Assembly: GCF_021088345.1 (NCBI RefSeq)
Contig: NZ_CP088156.1
Coordinates: forward strand, 3,038,001 to 3,102,000
Length of the DNA stretch: 64,000 nt
Origin: Bradyrhizobium ontarionense
Lineage (GTDB): Bacteria > Pseudomonadota > Alphaproteobacteria > Rhizobiales > Xanthobacteraceae
Direction: 5' to 3'
Positions 47,180 to 60,147 of this stretch are shown one piece after another. Under the pieces are notes generated by a model. That model searched no databases, was not told the DNA's origin, and saw only the letters and a program-made list of their open reading frames with translations. Every line of letters starts with the position of its first letter. Position 1 is the first letter of the stretch. Made by a program: the position numbers and the translations under genes.

Positions 47180-49537
47180 ATGAGGTCCATGATGGGAATG
47201 TTCGATCGTCTGCTGCAGCCGGCCTGGTCGTCGGCGCTCCGTGGTCCGCGGCTGCTTTGCGCGCCAAGTTCTCCGACCATGGCGTTGCTGCTCGCGCTTG
47301 CCGCAGTGCCAGGCTCGGCGCGTGCTGCCGAGGGTGAGATCCGGATCGGCAATACGACGCCCTACAGCGGGCCGGCAGCCGCCTATGGCAGCGTGGGCAA
47401 GGTCATCTCGGCCTATTTCCAGAAGGTGAATGACGAGGGCGGGATCAGGGGCCGCAAGATCACCTACATCTCCTATGACGACGGTTATAATCCGCAGAAG
47501 ACCGTCGAACTGACGCGACGGCTCGTGGAGGAAGACAAGGTAGACGTCATCTTTGCGAGCGTTGGAACAGCGACCAGCGCCGCGGTGCGGCCCTATCTCA
47601 ACGCGAACAAAATACCGCAACTGTTCGTCGGCTCCGGCGCCTCGATCTGGGATCAGCCTCGCGACTATCCTTGGACCATGGGAGCGCAACCCAGCTACCA
47701 GATCGAAGCTCATATCCACGCGCAATATCTGCTCGAGCAACATGCCGGTGGCATGCGCATCGGTGTGCTGTATCAAGACGACGAGTTCGGCAAGGACTAT
47801 CTGAAGGGCTTGAAGGACGGGCTCGGCGGCAAGCTGCCGATCGTCGCGGAAGCGGCCTACGCGGTCACCGATAGCGACATCAATCAGCAGATCGCGAAGC
47901 TGAAGGCGGCCGGTGCCAACGTCCTGGTCGACGTCAGCACCCCGAAATTCACGGTGCTCGCGATCCGCCGCCTCGCGGAGCTCGGCTGGAGACCCGAGCA
48001 CATCATCCCCACGATTTCGGATTCGGTCGCCACCGTGCTGCAGCCTGCGGGCCTGCAGAATGCGGAAGGACTGCTTTCCGCCACCATCCTGTACGAGGGC
48101 GGCACGCAGGGCGGCGATCCCGGCTTCGCCGAGTGGTCCGCGTTCATGGATCGCTACGCGCCTGCAATCAGCAAGAACAACAGCTTGGGAATCGTGGGCT
48201 ACGCGCTGGCCAACCTGATGGTTGCGGTCCTGCGCAATTGCGGCGACGATTTCTCCCGCGACAACATCATGAGGCAGGCGCGTTCCTTGAAGGGGACGCC
48301 AATTCCCATGCTGATTCCCGGGATCGTCGCCAATACCAGCGCCAGCGACCACGCGCCGATCGAGCAGATGCAGATGAAGCGGTTCGTCGACGGCCGCTGG
48401 GAGCGGTTCGGACCGGTGCGCAGCGGAATCGACCCGGGTGCCGTCAGCGATTCCTTCAAGGCGATATTCCGCTATGCATCGGCCAAGCGGGACCTCGCGG
48501 GTCAGCTCAACGCCAATACGGTGAGCCTGATGACCGGCTCGTATGGCAGCACCTATTCCCAGATGGGCGCCGACGTCGCCTCGGTCCTCAATGACGGCAT
48601 CAACCTGCGAGTCATGCCGGTCCTGGGCAGCGGCTCGGTTCAGGCGGTGGCCGACATCCTCATGCTCAAGGGCGTCGACGTGGGAATCGTGCGCAAGGAC
48701 ACGCTGTCCTATCTCGAACGCAAGGACTTCGCGAGCAACATCCGCAATCAGCTCGTCTACGTCACCAAGATGTTCAACGAGGAAATGCATGTTCTGGCGC
48801 CGCGATCGATCCGCACCATGCGGGAGCTCGACGGCAAGACCGTCGCGGTCGACCTGCCGGATGGCAGCACCTTCGTGACCGCGATCAACGTGTTCGAGCG
48901 CCTCGAGATCAAGCCGCATCTGCTCTATATTGAGCCGCGCATCGCGCTCGAAATGTTGCGCAAGGGGGAGATCGACGCCATCTTCACGGTCGATGGCAAG
49001 CCGGTGCCCTGGCTCAGCCAGATCACGGATGCCAATCTGCATCTCGTCCCGGTCGGCTACGACAAGACCTTGCGCGAGGACTACCTTCCATCCAAGCTCA
49101 CTGCGGACGACTACCCCAACCTGATCTCAAAATCCGAGTCGGTGGAAACGATTGCAGCGGAGGCAATCCTGGCGTCGTATAATTGGCAGCCGGGAAGCGA
49201 TCGCGATCGCCGGCTGTCGCTGCTGGTCGAGTCGCTGTTCTCGCGGATGTCGCAGCTGCAGCGGCCTCCCTTCCATCCGAAATGGCAGGAGATGGCGCCG
49301 CGTGCGCCGGTCGCCGGCTGGACCAGGTTCCGGGCCGCGCAGGAATGGCTCGATGGGACGACACCGATTCCGGCGGCCACTACGGCCACCGTTAGACCGT
49401 CGAAGCCGGTCGCGGCCGCCGCACCGTCCCCGCGCATTCCTGTCACCGCGAAGCCGCGGGCCGCAACGCCGCCGGACCAGGCGCGCCAGACCGAGTTGTA
49501 TCGCCGCTTTCTCGAGTGGAATGCGACGCGTCGCTAG
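47180..49537 (+). CDS. Two-domain solute-binding protein: LivK-like domain fused to a TAXI-like domain
   Basis: About 785 residues. After a signal sequence (hydrophobic core near residues 33-48, likely cut at ARAAEG) comes a branched-chain amino acid-type ABC binding domain (about 50-420; IRIGNTTPYSGP, YDDGYNPQKTVEL, VLYQDDEFGKDYL). Directly after it is a second binding domain of the TRAP-associated TAXI type (about 445-650; MTGSYGSTYSQMGADVA, VDVGIVRKDTL). The tail (about 700-785) is Ala/Pro-rich. No transporter membrane genes are adjacent. A sensor or binding role in the periplasm is likely; joint use of two binding folds is unusual. Start is uncertain among several ATGs between 47180 and 47198. 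Confidence 0.8.
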   Translation: MRSMMGMFDRLLQPAWSSALRGPRLLCAPSSPTMALLLALAAVPGSARAAEGEIRIGNTTPYSGPAAAYGSVGKVISAYFQKVNDEGGIRGRKITYISYDDGYNPQKTVELTRRLVEEDKVDVIFASVGTATSAAVRPYLNANKIPQLFVGSGASIWDQPRDYPWTMGAQPSYQIEAHIHAQYLLEQHAGGMRIGVLYQDDEFGKDYLKGLKDGLGGKLPIVAEAAYAVTDSDINQQIAKLKAAGANVLVDVSTPKFTVLAIRRLAELGWRPEHIIPTISDSVATVLQPAGLQNAEGLLSATILYEGGTQGGDPGFAEWSAFMDRYAPAISKNNSLGIVGYALANLMVAVLRNCGDDFSRDNIMRQARSLKGTPIPMLIPGIVANTSASDHAPIEQMQMKRFVDGRWERFGPVRSGIDPGAVSDSFKAIFRYASAKRDLAGQLNANTVSLMTGSYGSTYSQMGADVASVLNDGINLRVMPVLGSGSVQAVADILMLKGVDVGIVRKDTLSYLERKDFASNIRNQLVYVTKMFNEEMHVLAPRSIRTMRELDGKTVAVDLPDGSTFVTAINVFERLEIKPHLLYIEPRIALEMLRKGEIDAIFTVDGKPVPWLSQITDANLHLVPVGYDKTLREDYLPSKLTADDYPNLISKSESVETIAAEAILASYNWQPGSDRDRRLSLLVESLFSRMSQLQRPPFHPKWQEMAPRAPVAGWTRFRAAQEWLDGTTPIPAATTATVRPSKPVAAAAPSPRIPVTAKPRAATPPDQARQTELYRRFLEWNATRR

Positions 49538-49541
49538 ATGA

Positions 49542-51023
49542 TTAGCGCCGCGTCCAGTTCGGATTGATCTCGGCCTCGCTCTTGGCGGCCTCGCTGAGCT
49601 CGGCCGAAATGGCCGCGGTCTGCTGCGGCGTGCCCCAGCTTGGCGCATCGCTGCCGTCACCCCACGCCTTCGGCCGGTAGAAGGTGTGGACGCCGAATTT
49701 GTACATGCGCTTCATCTCGGCCACCCACGACGGCCGCACCCAATAGGCATGATAGTGGGTCGACTTGCCGACCTCCGGAAGCCAGATCATTCCCTCGAGC
49801 ATGGCCTTCGCGATCTTCCTGGCGCGCTCCCACATCTCGGGCTCGCGGACCACGTCTGCAGTGTTGTCGCAGGCGAAGGTGAACTGGCAGGCGAAGTGGC
49901 GATACTTGTTCTGGTAGACGACGCCGCACACCGTGGTCGGATAATAGCCTGAGAAGGCGCGGTTCAGCACGACCTGCGCCACGGCGATCTGGCCACGCAC
50001 CGCCTCGCCGCGCGATTCGAAATAGACGGCCTCCGCAAGGCACTTCTCCGACTTGAAACGGGCCTTGTCGTCGGCAAGCCCCAATCGTTCGGCCGGAGTC
50101 CTGGCGCGCTGATTGTCGGTGTTGACCTCGCCCTTGGGCGCGATGCTTTCGCCGCCGTCACCGGCCTTGACCGGATCGTCCGACGGCGGCTGCGGCAGCA
50201 TCGCCAGCGGCTTGAGATCCGGATCCGGCGCGACGATCAGCGGCGCTTCGCCCGGCTGCCAGGTTTCCATCGTCTCTGCCGCGCCGCCCAGCGACGCCGT
50301 GCCGAAATAGAGGCTCGCCGTCTTGATGTTCAAACCGTCGGCGGAGATGCCGCTCGCGGCGGAAGGCGCATCCGGCGCGGGCTTGAGCTCGCCCGACGGC
50401 GAGATCTCCTGCTTCGATGACCCATACTGCGCGAGCGGCGGCGCGCTCAGCGCTTCCTGCAATTCGGGATCGAGTGCAGCGCGCTGCACCGGTGTGTGCA
50501 CCGGGGCTTCCGTCGTCTTCGCGCCGAACACCGAGGAATTCGAATCGGGCGGGGTCGGGGTCTCCGGCGCGGGCTCGGCGGGTGCGGGCTGGACCGGCTC
50601 GGCCGACTCGGTCGGCGCGGCCGGCGGTGCGGCCGGGCGCACCACGAGGCGATCCCCCTTCAGGGTGCGGTCCACTTTCGGAAAGTCGGAGGCCTGGTAG
50701 CGCGGCGGAACCTGCAGCGCCGGATTGCGCGGCGTGCTGCCGGTGATGTCGATGTCGCGCGCATCGATGCTTGCAAGGCGGATGCTCACGCCCTGCGGCG
50801 CCGAGGTTCCGATCGGGCGACCGAAACTATAGGTGGCGAGCTGAACGGAGGCGGCGGCAGAGAACACGCGCTTCTGCCAGCGCTCGGCGACGCCCGGCTG
50901 GCGGGCGAGCAGTGAAGCGATGTCTTGATACCCGGTCTCTGTCGGCATCATAGCGAAGACGCAGAGACCGAGTCCGAAGGACGCAAACCGCGCGCCCTTC
51001 GGACCGGGACGCAGAACTAACAT
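49542..51023 (-). CDS. SleB-like cell wall hydrolase
   Basis: About 493 residues. An N-terminal hydrophobic segment (about residues 10-25) acts as anchor or signal; residues 100-320 are low-complexity and Pro/Ala-rich; the C-terminal ~140 residues form a Hydrolase_2 (SleB) domain, with CLAEAVYFESRGE, VAQVVLNR and THYHAYWV. SleB-type enzymes cleave peptidoglycan glycan strands. The ATG at 51023 begins a sensible signal-anchor; an upstream ATG at 51080 is possible. Confidence 0.85.
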   Translation of the reverse strand: MLVLRPGPKGARFASFGLGLCVFAMMPTETGYQDIASLLARQPGVAERWQKRVFSAAASVQLATYSFGRPIGTSAPQGVSIRLASIDARDIDITGSTPRNPALQVPPRYQASDFPKVDRTLKGDRLVVRPAAPPAAPTESAEPVQPAPAEPAPETPTPPDSNSSVFGAKTTEAPVHTPVQRAALDPELQEALSAPPLAQYGSSKQEISPSGELKPAPDAPSAASGISADGLNIKTASLYFGTASLGGAAETMETWQPGEAPLIVAPDPDLKPLAMLPQPPSDDPVKAGDGGESIAPKGEVNTDNQRARTPAERLGLADDKARFKSEKCLAEAVYFESRGEAVRGQIAVAQVVLNRAFSGYYPTTVCGVVYQNKYRHFACQFTFACDNTADVVREPEMWERARKIAKAMLEGMIWLPEVGKSTHYHAYWVRPSWVAEMKRMYKFGVHTFYRPKAWGDGSDAPSWGTPQQTAAISAELSEAAKSEAEINPNWTRR

Positions 51024-51311
51024 CGATACGCTCAACGCAACGCTTACACTGGAAGATCGAACGACAGTGCTTCCGTGCAATTCGATCTTCTCTCTTCGTA
51101 TCGGGTTTAGGTTGCCGAGGAGTTAACCCGCGTTGCGCAATCGAGACAGGCAAGCGGAGAAGTTGCAGAGCGTTCTTCGATCACGATGCTTGGTAAACAG
51201 CGGCACGACGAGAACGGTGAACATTCGGTCAACGAACGCGGTGAATGAAAAGCATACGCATGACCTGCGACACCGAGCGCAGCAAGTCGCATGTGCGTTC
51301 CGCAGTTGTGG

Positions 51312-51429
51312 CCTCATGGTTCGAGACGCGTCGAAGGCGACGCTCCTCACCATGAGGGGAGAAGCTCTCTCTGCGGACCCCGTCCTCATCCTGAGGAGCC
51401 CGCCGCAGGCGGGCGTCTCGAAGGATGGG
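51312..51429. repeat. Palindromic intergenic repeat between the hydrolase and ppdK genes
   Basis: Inverted outer arms (CTCATGGTTCGAGACGC at the left, GCGTCTCGAAGGATGGG at the right, a few mismatches) with inner CTCCTCACCATGAGG and CCTCATCCTGAGGAG blocks. Typical of a dispersed Bradyrhizobium repeat. The rest of the 530-bp gap holds no gene. Confidence 0.75.
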
Positions 51430-51501
51430 CCACGACGAGAAACCACTACACAGATGCGATGAGACTACGCCGAATGGCCCTGTCGATGGAGCGCAACGAA
51501 A

Positions 51502-51526
51502 AAGGCCGGCAACATGTGCCGGCCTT
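51502..51526 (-). terminator. Rho-independent terminator of ppdK
   Basis: On the minus strand a 9-bp perfect stem (AAGGCCGGC/GCCGGCCTT, 7-base loop) runs straight into TTTTTC, 28 bp after the ppdK stop. Confidence 0.9.
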
Positions 51527-51553
51527 CATCAAATCAAATCGTTCGCAGCAAGC

Positions 51554-54517
<2,964 letters not shown>

Positions 54518-54625
54518 GAGGTGCTTCGATCCGCAAATGGGGAGGAGAAATCGCGCGCCTTACACCACTTTGGGCGCTGCGGCGCAAGCTAAAGGGTTCC
54601 CGACCTTGGGACTAGAACTTGGGGA

Positions 54626-54781
54626 CTAGAAGTGGAACCACTTCAGCAGACCCATGCCGATCAGGCCATTCAGGATGAGGAAAATCGCGACAATCAGGTT
54701 CAACAGGCGCGGCATGATCAGGATGAGGACTCCGGCGATCACGGACATGATCGGCGAGATATGGGCAACGGTCAGGGTCAT
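54626..54781 (-). CDS. DUF3096-type small membrane protein
   Basis: 51 residues, two close membrane helices with a central MPRLLNLIVAIFLIL motif, the mark of the DUF3096 family. Function unknown. Ribosome binding site is weak. It lies between ppdK (same strand) and a secreted DUF1236 protein. Confidence 0.8.
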   Translation of the reverse strand: MTLTVAHISPIMSVIAGVLILIMPRLLNLIVAIFLILNGLIGMGLLKWFHF

Positions 54782-55030
54782 CGACGAACTCTGAATGAGT
54801 GAAAGACGAGACGGGCGATTCGAGTCGGCCGGACCTTATCCCGGCTCATCGTGGCGGAATAGGAGACGCACGGCATTGGTTCCGGTTCCCGCGCCATTGG
54901 AACTGGCGCAAAAATGCAGCCGGTGCGGGCCCGGGCTGCGCGGAACGATGCGCATCGGCCGGCATTGGGAGGCATGGGCCCGCGCAAGCAGGTCTGTTGT
55001 CATCAGCATCAACTGCCAGGAGTTCCGTCC

Positions 55031-55384
55031 ATGCGAAACCATCTCACACTTGCAGCCGCCGTGGCCGCACTCGTGATCCCGGTGGCGGCGCAAGCGCAAT
55101 CCTATACGACCGGCGTCGGGCGCAGCGTCGTCGTCGAGGAGGACGCGCCCATGATCGCGGTGGAGCGCCGTCCGGAATTCCGTGAATACGTGGTGCGCGA
55201 GCGTGTTCCCAACTATGTGATGCCCGATCGCGTGGTTGTTGGGACCGTCCTGCCGGAGTCCGGTGTTACATACTACGACGTTCCGCAGCGCTTCGGTGCG
55301 ACACCTTATCGCTATACAGTTGTCAATGGCGAAACCGTGTTGGTCGAACCGAGGACGCGGCGGATCATTCAGGTCGTTGAGTAG
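55031..55384 (+). CDS. DUF1236-family secreted protein
   Basis: 117 residues with a signal peptide (about 1-22, cut after AAQAQ) and two DUF1236-type motifs (FREYVVRERVP and YYDVPQRFGATPYRYTVVNG). These are periplasmic or envelope proteins of unknown role in Rhizobiales. AGGAG eight bases before the ATG at 55031 is a good ribosome binding site, and a terminator follows. Confidence 0.85.
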   Translation: MRNHLTLAAAVAALVIPVAAQAQSYTTGVGRSVVVEEDAPMIAVERRPEFREYVVRERVPNYVMPDRVVVGTVLPESGVTYYDVPQRFGATPYRYTVVNGETVLVEPRTRRIIQVVE

Positions 55385-55453
55385 TTATCGAGATGCATTT
55401 GGTCGCCGACGCCCCCGCAAGCGGCCAGGTGTAAAAAGGCCCTGCCCGGTTCC

Positions 55454-55477
55454 CCCCACCGGGTGGGGCTAATTTTT
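55454..55477 (+). terminator. Rho-independent terminator of the DUF1236 gene
   Basis: Stem CCCCAC/GTGGGG with loop CGG, then a run of seven T, about 70 bp after the stop codon. Confidence 0.85.
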
Positions 55478-55490
55478 TTGGGCGAGTTGT

Positions 55491-56084
55491 TCAGGCGGTC
55501 TTCTTCACCACCATGCGGTGGATGACTTTGCCGGAGGATGCGCTGACGACCTGCTCGTCCAGCAGCGCGGCATCAGATGCGAACACCTCGCGGATGGCGG
55601 CGAGATCGATGACGGCATAGAGCCGGCCGTGGGCATCGCGCTGGTCGGCGTCCGCGGTCACCCGCCAGCTCAGATAGAGGATGCCGTCCGGTTTCATGAT
55701 CGCGCGCAGGCGGCGCACCGACGGCACGACCTCGTTGCGAGCCAGATGCATCAGCACCGTTTCACACAGCACATTGTCGAAGCTGGAATCGGCGATGCCG
55801 GTGAGATCGGGCAGCATGGCCGGCCTGAATGAGGCGCCCGGATAGCGCGCCCGCGCCTCGGTCAGCAGTCCCTCCGAGGCATCGAAGCCCTCCGCCGGAT
55901 AGCCGTTGACATTCAGCCAGCCGACCTCGCGGCCGCTGCCGCAGCCGATATCGGCGGTACGGCCGCCTGGAATGAAGACGCGCCTGATGATGTCGTGCAG
56001 ATCGGCCGGTGCCGGCTGCGCATGCCAATCAGCGGCGAACGCTGCCGCCTCACGGTCATAGGCGGCGAGCGTCGCACGATCCAT
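55491..56084 (-). CDS. Class I SAM-dependent methyltransferase
   Basis: A 197-residue Rossmann methyltransferase. Motif I is TADIGCGSGREVGWL, with the acidic residue of motif II in EGFDAS and motif IV near NVLCETVLMHL. Substrate unknown. Its ATG lies one base after the glyS stop, so it is translated from the glycyl-tRNA synthetase mRNA. Confidence 0.88.
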   Translation of the reverse strand: MDRATLAAYDREAAAFAADWHAQPAPADLHDIIRRVFIPGGRTADIGCGSGREVGWLNVNGYPAEGFDASEGLLTEARARYPGASFRPAMLPDLTGIADSSFDNVLCETVLMHLARNEVVPSVRRLRAIMKPDGILYLSWRVTADADQRDAHGRLYAVIDLAAIREVFASDAALLDEQVVSASSGKVIHRMVVKKTA

Positions 56085-56085
56085 C

Positions 56086-58404
56086 TCAGCCTTCGATCTT
56101 GGAGAAGTCGGCGACGGCCCGCGTCGCGCTGCGGATTTCGTTCAACAGCTTGAGCCGGTTCTCGCGGATCTTGGCGTCATCATCGTTGACCTTCACCTTG
56201 TCGAAGAAGGCATCGACCGCCGGGCGCAGCTTCGCCATCGCGTGCATCGCGGCGGCAAAGTCCTCCTTGGCGACAGCAGCGCCCGCTTCCGCCGCGACCT
56301 CGCCGATGGCCTTCGCCAGCGCCTTCTCCTCGTCGAGCTTGTAGAGCGCCGGGTCGGGCGCGCCGTCGAACTTGCGCTTGTCCTTCTTCTCCTCGATCGC
56401 AAGGATGTTGCTGGCGCGCTTAGTGCCGGCGAGCAGGTTCTTGCCGTCGTCGGTCTCAAGGAACTTGCCGAGCGCTTCGACCCGGCGGACGACCATCAAG
56501 AGATCGTCCTGGCCACCGAGCGCGAACACCGCGTCGACGAGATCATGCCGCGCGCCCTGCTCGCGCAGCTGGACCTTGAGACGGTCGGCGAAGAAGGAGA
56601 GGAGATCACGATCCTTTTCCGGCGGATTGTACTCTTGAATCCAAATCGGGAACTTGGATGCGACCTCCCGAAAGAATTCGGGATAGAACCACACGAACTT
56701 AAAAAACGACGGGTCGCCATGAGTCCCCGTCGTGACACCAGTTTCAGCAGAAAAGCCTCGCATAAATGGAATACGATTGTGCTCCAAAAACTCACGTTGC
56801 TGCGATGGCAAGCCTTCAAACGAAGCGATCTTGCCGATCAACTCCAGTTCATGCGACGCAGCGATAGAGACAGCTACGTGTATCAGCCGCATCATCGAAA
56901 TTCGCGAGTTATTTTCTAAGATTAGCCGGATCACACCGAGCGCCGCGCGGCGCAGCGCATACGGGTCCTTCGATCCGGTCGGCTTCTCGTCGATCGCCCA
57001 GAAGCCGACCAGCGTATCGAGCTTGTCGGCCAGCGCCACAGCTACCGCAACCCTATCGGTCGGCACGCGATCCGCGGGTCCCTGCGGCTTGTAGTGCTCC
57101 TCGCAGGCTGCGGCGACGGAGGCGTCCTCTCCTTGCGCCAGCGCGTAGTACTTGCCCATTAGACCCTGGACTTCCGGAAATTCGCCGACGACCTCTGTCA
57201 GCAGGTCGGCCTTGGCGAGCTTGGCCGCACGCGCGGTCTTCGCTGCATCGGCGCCGACCAGCGGTGCGATCTCGGCGGCGAGCCTCTCGATGCGCGCGAT
57301 GCGCGCGGCCTGCGTGCCGAGCTTCTCGTGAAACACGATCTGCTCGAACTTCGGCAGGCGGTCCTCGAGCTTGGTCTTGAGGTCCGTCTCATAGAAGAAT
57401 TTCGCATCCGACAGGCGGGCGCGGATCACGCGCTCGTTGCCGGCGATGATGGTCTTGCCGCCGTCTGACGCCTCGATGTTCGCGGTCAGGATGAACTTCG
57501 GCGCGAGCCCACCCGTCTTGGGATCGCGCACCACGAAGCATTTCTGGTTGTTGCGGATGGTGGCGCGGATCACCTCGCCGGGGACCTTGAGATACTCCGG
57601 ATCGAACGAGCCCATCAGCACGACCGGCCATTCGACGAGGCCCGCGACCTCGTCGAGCAGCACCTGGTCCTCGACCAGCTCAAACCCTTGCGCGAACGCG
57701 AGCTGCTTGGCGTCGGTGACGATGGTGTCTTTCCGTCTGTCAGGATCGAGCACGACCTTGGCGTCGAGCAGTTTTGCCTCGTAGTCCTCGAAGCGCCGCA
57801 CCGAGATCGGCGCGGGCGCCATGAAGCGATGGCCATACGTCGTCTGGCCGGCTTCGATGGCATCGACGGCGAAGCTGACGACATCAGGCTCCTCGGTCTC
57901 GAGACCGAAGGTCGCCGTGATCGCGTGCAGCGGCCGCACCCAGTTCAGCGCGCCCGGCCTTTCCGAGCGCTTGCCCCAGCGCATCGATTTCGGCCACGGG
58001 AACGTGCGCACGATCACCGGCAGCATCTCGGCCAGCACGTCGAGCGTGGCGCGGCCGGGCTTCTCGATCAGCGCGACGTAGAAGTCGCCCTTCTTCGGGT
58101 CGCGCTGGATCGTCGCCTCCTCGATCGAGGACAGGCCTGTGGCTTTGAGAAAACCCTGGATCGCCGCGTCGGCACCGCCGACGCGCGGACCCTTGCGCTC
58201 CTCTTTGAGGTCGGCCTGCCGCGCGGGGATGCCGTGCACGGTCAGCGCCAGCCGCCGCGGCGTCGCGAACGCCTTGGCGCCCTCATAGACGAGGCCCTCG
58301 GCGACGAGCTTGTCGGTCACCATGCGGCGCAGATCCTCGGCCGCCTTGGCCTGCATGCGCGCGGGGATTTCTTCGGAGAACAGTTCGAGAAGAAGGTCAG
58401 GCAT
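56086..58404 (-). CDS. glyS: Glycyl-tRNA synthetase beta subunit, with an atypical internal segment
   Basis: 772 residues, longer than the usual ~690. It opens with the family start [18 protein letters not shown] and carries the expected blocks ([48 protein letters not shown]). Residues about 491-595 (DNA 56618-56932) are encoded by clearly AT-richer sequence with different codon choice, and the protein there ([17 protein letters not shown] and onward) does not read like GlyS. The frame stays open, so the protein may tolerate it. The gene is separated from glyQ by a DUF559 gene. Confidence 0.93.
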   Translation of the reverse strand: MPDLLLELFSEEIPARMQAKAAEDLRRMVTDKLVAEGLVYEGAKAFATPRRLALTVHGIPARQADLKEERKGPRVGGADAAIQGFLKATGLSSIEEATIQRDPKKGDFYVALIEKPGRATLDVLAEMLPVIVRTFPWPKSMRWGKRSERPGALNWVRPLHAITATFGLETEEPDVVSFAVDAIEAGQTTYGHRFMAPAPISVRRFEDYEAKLLDAKVVLDPDRRKDTIVTDAKQLAFAQGFELVEDQVLLDEVAGLVEWPVVLMGSFDPEYLKVPGEVIRATIRNNQKCFVVRDPKTGGLAPKFILTANIEASDGGKTIIAGNERVIRARLSDAKFFYETDLKTKLEDRLPKFEQIVFHEKLGTQAARIARIERLAAEIAPLVGADAAKTARAAKLAKADLLTEVVGEFPEVQGLMGKYYALAQGEDASVAAACEEHYKPQGPADRVPTDRVAVAVALADKLDTLVGFWAIDEKPTGSKDPYALRRAALGVIRLILENNSRISMMRLIHVAVSIAASHELELIGKIASFEGLPSQQREFLEHNRIPFMRGFSAETGVTTGTHGDPSFFKFVWFYPEFFREVASKFPIWIQEYNPPEKDRDLLSFFADRLKVQLREQGARHDLVDAVFALGGQDDLLMVVRRVEALGKFLETDDGKNLLAGTKRASNILAIEEKKDKRKFDGAPDPALYKLDEEKALAKAIGEVAAEAGAAVAKEDFAAAMHAMAKLRPAVDAFFDKVKVNDDDAKIRENRLKLLNEIRSATRAVADFSKIEG

Positions 58405-58407
58405 GTC

Positions 58408-58839
58408 TCAAGTCTCTCTGCACGAAGAACCACCCTCCCCTGGAGGGGGAGGGTCGCCTGCCATGGGCGGGCGGGGTGGGGTGACCGCGATCTCCGCGTG
58501 AATGGCTTCGAGCACCGCCTCGGTCCTGGTCATAACGTCGTTGTTCCAAAATCGCAAAACGCGATAGCCTTCCGAGTTGAGCCAGCGCGTACGGATTTCG
58601 TCGCGCTGGATGTTCGCATCTTCTCCATGCTGCGACCCGTCCACCTCGATGATGAGGCGCCGGGCCAGACAGGCAAAATCGGCAACGTAGGGACCGATGA
58701 CGACCTGTCGCCTGAAGTGAGTCCTGTCGATCTCGAGTCTTCGCAGGTGGCGCCACAGGATGTCTTCGGCGGCCGTGGTGTTTTCGCGCAGCCTCTTCGC
58801 GGTTTGGCGTTTGAAATCGCTGATCGGCCGTTTGCCCAT
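58408..58839 (-). CDS. DUF559 endonuclease-like protein lying between glyQ and glyS
   Basis: 143 residues of the DUF559 family, related to Vsr-type nicking endonucleases. Family features are RENTTAAEDILWRHLR, FRRQVVIGPYVADFAC, LIIEVDGSQH and GYRVLRFWNNDV. The last ~25 residues are encoded by the intergenic repeat at 58429-58486, so the C-terminus is repeat-derived and Pro/Gly-rich. The gene and its repeats interrupt the normal glyQ-glyS pair. Activity untested. Confidence 0.88.
   Translation of the reverse strand: MGKRPISDFKRQTAKRLRENTTAAEDILWRHLRRLEIDRTHFRRQVVIGPYVADFACLARRLIIEVDGSQHGEDANIQRDEIRTRWLNSEGYRVLRFWNNDVMTRTEAVLEAIHAEIAVTPPRPPMAGDPPPPGEGGSSCRET
58429..58486. repeat. DUF559-associated repeat, unit 1
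   Basis: Starts with the hairpin CACCCTCCCCTGGAGGGGGA and ends with GGCGGGGTGGGGTGA. It overlaps the 3' end of the DUF559 gene. Confidence 0.75.
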
Positions 58840-58910
58840 CTGGCACCTTCACCCCACCCCGCTCCCCTTCAGGGCAGGGCGATCGTATGATGTCCACCCA
58901 CGAGCGCAGG

Positions 58911-58978
58911 GCCACCCTCCCCTTGAGGGGGAGGGTCGATTGCTCATGCGAATGCATGAGCAATCGGGGTGGGGTGAC
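58911..58978. repeat. DUF559-associated repeat, unit 2
   Basis: Same ends as unit 1 (CACCCTCCCCTTGAGGGGGA to GGGGTGGGGTGAC) with an internal perfect palindrome ATTGCTCATGCG/CGAATGCATGAGCAAT. Confidence 0.75.
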
Positions 58979-59012
58979 AGTCTATCCATTATAAACAGTG
59001 CTCCAGCCGAGA

Positions 59013-59084
59013 GATCACCCCACCCCGGCACGCATCTCGCTTCGCTCGATCGCGTGCCGACCCTCCCCCTCCAGGGGAGGGTGA
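59013..59084. repeat. DUF559-associated repeat, unit 3 (inverted)
   Basis: Same family in the opposite direction: GATCACCCCACCCCGGCACG at the left and CCTCCCCCTCCAGGGGAGGG at the right, with an internal CGATCGCGTGCC palindrome. It ends about 30 bp before glyQ's stop. Confidence 0.75.
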
Positions 59085-59111
59085 AGAGTCAGCCTTTGCG
59101 CTTGTACCGGC

Positions 59112-60059
59112 TCACGCTCCTACCCCGCCCGCTTCCGTATGCAGCCAGGCCTCGCCGCAGGCCTTGGCGAGCTCGCGGACGCGCAGGATGTAGCTCTGGC
59201 GCTCGGTGACGGAGATGACGCCGCGGGCGTCGAGCAGGTTGAAGACGTGGCTGGCCTTGATGCACTGGTCATAGGCCGGCAGCGCCATCAGGTGCTCCTT
59301 GCGGTTGCCCAGCTTTGAATTTTCTTGCCAGCCGGCGGCGAGATATTTGCGGCAGGCGCCCTCGGCCATCTTGAACTGCTCGAACAGCATGTCGGTGTCG
59401 GCATGCTCGAAATTGTGCCGGGAATATTCCCGCTCGGCCTGCAGGAAGACATCGCCATAGGTGACCTTGGCGTCGCCGTCGCGACCGTTGAAGTTGAGGT
59501 CGTAGACGCGGTCGACGCCCTGGACGTACATCGCCAGGCGCTCGAGCCCGTAGGTGAGCTCGCCCGCCACCGGCGCACATTCGAAGCCCGCGACCTGCTG
59601 GAAGTAGGTGAACTGCGACACCTCCATGCCGTCGCACCAGCACTCCCAGCCCAGGCCCCAGGCGCCGAGCGTCGGGCTTTCCCAATCGTCCTCGACGAAG
59701 CGGATGTCGTGCACGGCGGCGTCGATGCCGATCGCGCCCAGCGACTTCAGGTACAGCTCCTGGAGGTTCGGCGGCGACGGCTTCATGATCACCTGGAACT
59801 GGTAGTAGTGCTGCATCCGGTTCGGATTTTCGCCGTAGCGGCCGTCCTTCGGCCGGCGCGAGGGCTGCACATAGGCGGCATTCCACGGCTTCGGCCCAAG
59901 CGCACGCAGGGTCGTCGCCGGATGGAATGTGCCGGCGCCCATCTCCATGTCGTAGGGCTGCAGGATCACGCAGCCCTGCTCGGCCCAGAACCGTTGCAGG
60001 GCCAGGATGAAGCCCTGGAACGAACGTTCGGGGCGCATGTGCAGAGGCAGCGAATCCAT
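59112..60059 (-). CDS. glyQ: Glycyl-tRNA synthetase alpha subunit
   Basis: 315 residues. The class II catalytic core is present: [37 protein letters not shown] and [15 protein letters not shown]. Together with GlyS it forms the alpha2beta2 synthetase. The ATG at 60059 matches the family start ([16 protein letters not shown]); the ribosome binding site is weak and an open frame continues upstream. Confidence 0.96.
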   Translation of the reverse strand: MDSLPLHMRPERSFQGFILALQRFWAEQGCVILQPYDMEMGAGTFHPATTLRALGPKPWNAAYVQPSRRPKDGRYGENPNRMQHYYQFQVIMKPSPPNLQELYLKSLGAIGIDAAVHDIRFVEDDWESPTLGAWGLGWECWCDGMEVSQFTYFQQVAGFECAPVAGELTYGLERLAMYVQGVDRVYDLNFNGRDGDAKVTYGDVFLQAEREYSRHNFEHADTDMLFEQFKMAEGACRKYLAAGWQENSKLGNRKEHLMALPAYDQCIKASHVFNLLDARGVISVTERQSYILRVRELAKACGEAWLHTEAGGVGA

Positions 60060-60147
60060 CGTCGATATCGGTCTTTCGCGGGGGGTCGAAAAGCGCGCGG
60101 ACCGTATCGGCGGGGGCAACAGGAATCAAGGCAATAGGGACCTGCGA

